From: Candidatus Eiseniibacteriota bacterium
Lineage (GTDB): Bacteria > Eisenbacteria > RBG-16-71-46
Length of the DNA: 8,105 nt
NCBI GenBank assembly: GCA_005893365.1
Contig: VBPB01000131.1
Coordinates: 4,013 to 12,117 of the forward strand
Reading direction: 5' to 3'
Of the stretch, positions 4,772 through 8,105 are shown piece after piece. Position 1 is the stretch's first letter. Each line of letters opens with the position of its first letter. The position numbers were made by a program, and so were the translations under genes. Under the pieces are notes generated by a model. The model had not been told where the DNA came from, searched no databases, and saw nothing but the letters and a program-made list of their open reading frames with translations.

Positions 4772-7486
4772 ATGACCGTTCGCGGCACCCTGCCGGCCAT
4801 CCTGCGAGGAGACGAGGCGGCCGACCTCAAGCCCGAGAGCCGGGAGCGTCTCGAGACGCTCGCGCAGGACGCACGCGGCGACGGCGATCTGGTCTTCGTC
4901 CGCGACGAATGCGCTGCCCGCCTGCGCCAGGCCGGCGCCAGTTGGGCGGTCGAGTACCTGCTCGCCGTGGCCTGCGCGCTCAACGGCGAGATCGAGCGCG
5001 GCCACCAGACGCTGCTCGGCCTGGGCGAGAAGCTCGTGGCGGCCAAGGCCTGGGAGCCGCTCGCGGCCCTGGCCGATCGCGCGCTCGAGCTGGAGGAGAG
5101 CCATGCGGCCGCCCGCCTGCTGGTGCGCGCGCACGAGGGGCTCAAGCGCGACCCGGCGCGGCTCCACGCGCTCGAGCGGGCCTGGGAGATCATGCCCGAG
5201 GACCTGGAGCTGGGGCTGCTCCTCACCGTGCGGCTGGGCGAGGCCGGCGAGGGCGACCGCCGGCGCGGATTGCTCACCGAGCTGCTGCCGCGCTTCGCGG
5301 CCGAGCAGCGCTACGCCGGCCTCGAGGAGGCCGCGCTCGAGTTCGTCGAGCACGCCGAGCCCGATTGTCTGGTGCGCCTGGTCGAGACGCTGCCGCTGGT
5401 CGCCCAGCAGGGGGCGCTGGCGGAGTGCCGCCAGCTGCTCGAGATCGCCTTCGCGCCCATCCGGGCCGCGGGCCAGGCGGGCGAGTGCGAGAAGGCGCTG
5501 CGGGCGGTGGTGGCGCAGGTGGCCGAGACGGCCGGGAGCGGGGCGGCCGAGCCGTTCCGCGCGGCCCTGGTCGAATCGCTGCGGCAGGGGCCGGTGCGGG
5601 TCCTCCCCGAGGGGGCCGCGGTGATCGCCGGCGCGGGCCTCGAGGATCGCGCGGTGCCGTTGCCGGTGGCGCTCGAGCGCTTCGACACGGTCGCGGCCCT
5701 GCCGCCGGGGCGCGCGGTGCTGCACGGCTCGTTCGGCCCCGGCCGCGTGGTCGGGAACGACGGCGAGACGGTGCGCATCGACTTCGCCAAGTCGCCGGGC
5801 CACAAGATGCCGTACGCGGCGGCGCGCCGCACGCTGACGCCGCTGGCCGAGGACGACCTGCGCCTGCTCCGCCTCACCGCCCCGGCCGAGCTGGCGCGGC
5901 TGCGGGCGGATGAGCCGGGCGAGATCCTGGTGCGCGCGCTGCGCACCCTGGGCGGGGCGGCCGACGCGGCCCAGCTCAAGCTCTTCCTGGTCGGGCACGC
6001 CCTGGTGCCGGGGCCCGAGTGGACCGCGTTCTTCCGGCGCGCGCGCGCCGCGGCGGTCAAGGACCCGCGCATCGACCACGGCCGGGCGTTCGAGCAGCAC
6101 TACCGTCTGGCGGTGGCCGTCACCGCCGACGCCCCGGCCGCCGAGGTGCCGCTGCCGGCCATCGAGCCGCGCAAGGCGGTGAAGAGCAACCTCGCCACGC
6201 TGCGCAAGTTCCTCGCCCAGCACCCGCAGGCCGAAGAGGCGCTGGCCGGACGCTTCGGGCGCTTCATCGAGCGCGCCCTGCTCGATCCCGAGGGCACCCT
6301 CGGGGATCGCGCGCGCGCCGGGCTCTACTTCGGACGCTGGTTCCCGCTGCGCCAGGCGGAGTGGACGGCGGTGCTCAAGGAACTCTGGGAGGGTGGCCTC
6401 TCGATCTCGGACCTGAGCGGCGAGGAGGAGCAGGTGGCGCTGCTCGAGGTCTCCCACGCGGTCGGCGTGGAAGCGGACGCCATCCTCTCGGCGCTCGACT
6501 CGCGCTTCTCGGCGGTGCGCGAGGCGGCGGCCCGGTTCCGCGAGCTGCTCGACGACGCCGGCCGCGCGGCCCTGCGCCAGACGCTGGTGGAGCACGCGCC
6601 GCGCTACCCGGCCGCGGCCCTCCGGCTGCTGGAGGAGGAGCTGCACCAGCCCAAGCCCCCGGCCGACGGCTGGCGCCTGCTGTGGGCCGCGTGCGCGCTG
6701 ATCGAGGAGCGCCCCAAGCCGTCGCTGGCCGAGAAGGTGCTCGGCTGGTTCGAGCCGGCCGGACCGTTCGACCGCCTGCTCGCGAACGTCCCGTGCTCGG
6801 AGAACGACGCGCTGCGCATCGGCGTGCTGCTGCGCCAGTGGCGCTCGAGCGACCGCTTCCTGTTCCCGGCCCTCGAGGTGGCGTCCCGCCTCGGGCTGCA
6901 GGAGGCGGTCGCGGCGGTGCGCGCGACGCGGCAGAAGAAGGCCGAGCGCATGTTCGAGCAGGTCGGCAAGCAGGCCAACGTCGATATCCCGGTGATGACC
7001 AAGGCCACCTGGGACCGGCTCAAGAAGGAGCTGGAGCGCCTGGAACGCGAGCTGCGCACCACCATCCCGGCTACCATCCAGAAGGCGCGCGAGCTGGGCG
7101 ACCTCAAGGAGAACGCCGAGTACCACTCCGCCAAGCTCAAGCAGGCGACCGTGAGCAAGCAGGTGGCCTCGCTCCAGCTGCGCCTGACGCGGGCGCGATT
7201 CGTGGAGGAAGCCGAGCTCAAGGACGGCGTCGTGGGGCTCGGGACCGAGGTGGTGCTCGAGAGCGAGCAGGAGATGACCACCTACTGGATCCTCGGCGAG
7301 GGGGAACACCACCACGGCGATCACGTCATCTCGTTCCAGACGCCGGTGGCGCGCGCCTTGATGGGCAAGGTCATCGGCGACGAGCTGGATCTCGACGTGG
7401 GCGGCGATCACCGCCACGTGCGGGTCGTGTCGGTCGAGCGCAAGCTGCCGCCGCACGAGACCGCCGAGGCGGTGCCGCCGGCGTGA
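4772..7486 (+). CDS. greA: Long GreA-type transcript cleavage factor with large N-terminal extension, 904 aa
   Basis: The last 160 or so residues form a complete GreA. The N-terminal coiled coil begins near M742 (MTKATWDRLKKELERLE) and carries the tip motif GDLKENAEYH (776-785) with the acidic pair D777 and E780. These correspond to the residues that position Mg2+ in the RNA polymerase secondary channel. The C-terminal FKBP-like domain follows (GTEVVLESE, PVARALMGKVIGDEL). The first 740 residues are unusual. About 1-300 is Ala/Leu/Glu-rich helical sequence of TPR-like character. About 315-370 looks like a small SH3/CarD-like beta domain (GSFGPGRVVGND, VRIDF, GHKM at 343-346). Residues 375-735 are again helical, with WTAFFRRARAAAVKDPRID. 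Similarly long GreA proteins occur in spirochaetes and chlamydiae from what I recall, so this is a known but poorly understood architecture. The ATG has a short-spaced GAGGG. A standalone canonical GreA elsewhere in the genome cannot be excluded. Confidence 0.9.
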   Translation: MTVRGTLPAILRGDEAADLKPESRERLETLAQDARGDGDLVFVRDECAARLRQAGASWAVEYLLAVACALNGEIERGHQTLLGLGEKLVAAKAWEPLAALADRALELEESHAAARLLVRAHEGLKRDPARLHALERAWEIMPEDLELGLLLTVRLGEAGEGDRRRGLLTELLPRFAAEQRYAGLEEAALEFVEHAEPDCLVRLVETLPLVAQQGALAECRQLLEIAFAPIRAAGQAGECEKALRAVVAQVAETAGSGAAEPFRAALVESLRQGPVRVLPEGAAVIAGAGLEDRAVPLPVALERFDTVAALPPGRAVLHGSFGPGRVVGNDGETVRIDFAKSPGHKMPYAAARRTLTPLAEDDLRLLRLTAPAELARLRADEPGEILVRALRTLGGAADAAQLKLFLVGHALVPGPEWTAFFRRARAAAVKDPRIDHGRAFEQHYRLAVAVTADAPAAEVPLPAIEPRKAVKSNLATLRKFLAQHPQAEEALAGRFGRFIERALLDPEGTLGDRARAGLYFGRWFPLRQAEWTAVLKELWEGGLSISDLSGEEEQVALLEVSHAVGVEADAILSALDSRFSAVREAAARFRELLDDAGRAALRQTLVEHAPRYPAAALRLLEEELHQPKPPADGWRLLWAACALIEERPKPSLAEKVLGWFEPAGPFDRLLANVPCSENDALRIGVLLRQWRSSDRFLFPALEVASRLGLQEAVAAVRATRQKKAERMFEQVGKQANVDIPVMTKATWDRLKKELERLERELRTTIPATIQKARELGDLKENAEYHSAKLKQATVSKQVASLQLRLTRARFVEEAELKDGVVGLGTEVVLESEQEMTTYWILGEGEHHHGDHVISFQTPVARALMGKVIGDELDLDVGGDHRHVRVVSVERKLPPHETAEAVPPA

Positions 7487-7563
7487 CGCCGCGCGCCGAG
7501 CGCTCTCACCGCTCCGCCGCAGGACGTCGTCGCGCCGTGGTCTCTCCGTAACGCCGCGCCCGC

Positions 7564-7603
7564 GCGCGACGTCGCGTGTCGCGCCTCGTCAAACTCGCGC
7601 GAC
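7564..7603 (+). terminator. Alternative GCGCGAC/GTCGCGC hairpins after the GreA-fusion gene
   Basis: GCGCGAC occurs at 7564-7570 and again at 7597-7603, flanking GTCGCGC at 7578-7584. Either outer copy can pair with the middle one as a 7-bp stem, with a loop of 7 or 12 nt. The element begins 78 nt past the GreA-fusion stop and has no U-tract, so a terminator role is tentative. Confidence 0.3.
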
Positions 7604-7644
7604 GCTAAGGGTCAAGCGAATTCTCCGCGACGATTCGCCGCGCG

Positions 7645-7661
7645 CGAGATTTCTCGAAATC
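7645..7661. promoter_or_regulatory. Overlapping palindromes next to the -35 box: candidate operator
   Basis: GATTTC-TC-GAAATC (7648-7661) is a perfect 6-2-6 inverted repeat, overlapped by CGAGA-TT-TCTCG (7645-7656). The element ends 4 bp before the -35 at 7666 and is AT-rich for this window. A further GCGAAT/ATTCGC pair (7616-7621, 7633-7638) lies upstream. Position and symmetry fit a binding site for a dimeric regulator. Confidence 0.4.
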
Positions 7662-7665
7662 CCAT

Positions 7666-7694
7666 TTGGCACCCGAGGCACTTCCGGCTATGTT
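7666..7694 (+). promoter_or_regulatory. Predicted sigma70-type promoter of the structured leader
   Basis: TTGGCA (7666-7671) and TATGTT (7689-7694) are exactly 17 bp apart, each matching the consensus well (4/6). The start would be near 7701, about 250 nt before the ATG at 7950. TTGGCAC also resembles a sigma54 -24 element, but no TTGC follows at the required distance. Confidence 0.55.
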
Positions 7695-7755
7695 CCGCCC
7701 CGGTGACTTTCCGCTCGCTGCGGGCGTGATCGACGGGACGCTGGCGAGGGCACCG

Positions 7756-7934
7756 CACCGGCAGGCTGCGCCCTTGAGTGGCGCGCCCCGGGATGGTGCC
7801 GGTGGGCGGCGATGACATGAAGTTTGGCCGCAACCGTAGGACGACCTTTGTGTCGTCCGTTCCGTTGGGTCGGAAAGGGATTTCCCGCCGCCCACCTTAG
7901 TGCCGTTGTGCTGACGTCCCGCCCTCGGGCGGGA
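7756..7934 (+). ncRNA. Candidate structured leader RNA / riboswitch-like element of unknown class
   Basis: An 11-bp perfect helix, GGTGGGCGGCG (7801-7811) with CGCCGCCCACC (7886-7896), closes a 74-nt domain. Inside are a 7-bp hairpin, GGACGAC (7839-7845) with GTCGTCC (7852-7858), and a 5-bp hairpin, GGAAA (7872-7876) with TTTCC (7881-7885), capped by the GNRA tetraloop GGGA. An upstream helix, CACCGGC (7756-7762) with GCCGGTG (7798-7804), shares four bases with the 11-bp helix and so excludes it. Downstream, TCCCGCC (7917-7923) with GGCGGGA (7928-7934) forms a hairpin that covers the GGGAG in front of the start codon. Both strands of the 11-bp helix can also pair with this hairpin (7804-7809 with 7919-7924; 7888-7893 with 7927-7932). 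I compared it by memory with SAM, cobalamin, TPP, cyclic di-GMP, glycine, fluoride and molybdenum-cofactor types and found no match. Confidence 0.45.
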
Positions 7935-7949
7935 GCGGGGGTCGTGGAC

Positions 7950-8105
7950 ATGTCGCTCCAGGCCCGTACGCAGGGCTTCAGTCTCACCATCGAGGACGCC
8001 CTGCGCGGCGCGCTCGCGCTGGGGCTGCTCGAGGCCGAGAGCGTGGTCCTGGGCCCATTGCCACCCGCCTTCGAGCAGGAGCGAGATCAAGCGACCGCGC
8101 GCCTC
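7950..8105 (+). CDS. Partial unrecognised gene, runs off the window end (52 codons seen)
   Basis: The frame is open from the ATG at 7950 to the last base. It begins MSLQARTQGFSLTIEDALRG and continues as Ala/Leu/Glu-rich, probably helical sequence with a GPLPPAFEQERDQ segment. There is no signal peptide or membrane span in the visible part. I do not recognise the family. GGGAG (7931-7935) and GGGGG (7937-7941) are possible SDs; an in-frame GTG at 7944 is an alternative start with better spacing from GGGAG. The frame stays open further upstream, but that part overlaps the folded leader. It would be driven by the promoter at 7666-7694 and controlled by the hairpin over its SD. Its reality rests on amino-acid character and position only. 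Confidence 0.45.
   Translation, partial: MSLQARTQGFSLTIEDALRGALALGLLEAESVVLGPLPPAFEQERDQATARL

Larger units (their letters stand above)
7487..7949. other. Gene-free stretch: GreA 3' flank, promoter and long structured leader
   Basis: About 460 bases with no convincing gene. The first 130 bases hold repeated GCGCGAC/GTCGCGC elements after the GreA-fusion stop. From about 7616 the sequence becomes locally less GC-rich and carries inverted repeats and a promoter (7666-7694). The rest, to the ATG at 7950, is a likely transcribed leader with several helices. Minus-strand open frames across it look like Arg/Pro/Ser-rich chance translations. Confidence 0.55.

Noticed and set aside
4100..7456. A very long minus-strand open frame antisense to the GreA-fusion and adenosyltransferase genes
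   Set aside because: Its translation is Arg/Leu/Gln/His-rich without family motifs, and the sense strand encodes a clear GreA domain. Long antisense frames are expected in DNA this GC-rich.
7666..7682. TTGGCAC resembling a sigma54 -24 element
   Set aside because: The matching TTGC -12 element is absent at the required spacing, while a sigma70-like -10 is present at exactly 17 bp.
7801..7896. The 11-bp inverted repeat as the ends of a small MITE-like insertion
   Set aside because: There is no adjacent target duplication, and the enclosed hairpins with a GNRA loop plus the SD-covering hairpin fit a leader RNA better. A multi-copy search would settle it.
7817..7900. A 27-codon reading frame starting MKFGRNRRTT, a possible leader peptide
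   Set aside because: It has no good SD and lies almost wholly inside the folded RNA domain, so the base pairing explains the sequence better. It is not excluded as a basic leader peptide.

Overview
The window is a very GC-rich (about 70% by eye) piece of bacterial chromosome with compact, single-gene transcription units. It carries core housekeeping genes rather than obvious mobile or accessory DNA. A futalosine-pathway menaquinone gene, a PduO-type cobalamin adenosyltransferase and a very long GreA-fusion protein are together unlike the usual enteric or Bacillus arrangement. A deep-branching or environmental GC-rich lineage is plausible (for example something near the FCB group, Gemmatimonadota or Eisenbacteria), but I cannot fix the phylum from this sequence.

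Layout, left to right: a TMEM175-family K+ channel (minus strand, 56-631). Diverging from it is a mqnD-type gene (798-1617) that looks broken by an internal deletion and frameshift. Next comes efp (elongation factor P, 1777-2334), with its own promoter, an SD and a GTG start. rho (2380-3555, minus) converges on efp with a 45-nt gap. A gene-free stretch (3556-4044) follows, holding two strong hairpins and a 10-bp direct repeat. Then come the cob(I)alamin adenosyltransferase (4045-4602, minus), predicted to be leaderless, and the divergent 904-aa GreA-fusion gene (4772-7486, plus) with a good sigma70-like promoter. A second gene-free stretch (7487-7949) contains a well-spaced promoter, palindromes just upstream of it, and a leader of about 250 nt. 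That leader has a strong multi-helix fold ending in a hairpin over the likely ribosome-binding site of an unrecognised gene (7950 to the window end).

Functionally, the core is a set of factors acting on elongating machines: EF-P rescues stalled ribosomes, Rho terminates transcription, and GreA rescues backtracked RNA polymerase. Each departs from its textbook form. EF-P has Asn in place of the modified Lys at the tip loop. Rho lacks the N-terminal RNA-binding domain and has an Arg/Pro/Gly-rich tail instead. GreA is the C-terminal domain of a protein with about 740 extra N-terminal residues.

The strongest candidates for something undescribed are the structured leader RNA at about 7756-7934, the tail-for-domain replacement in Rho, and the function of the GreA N-terminal region.
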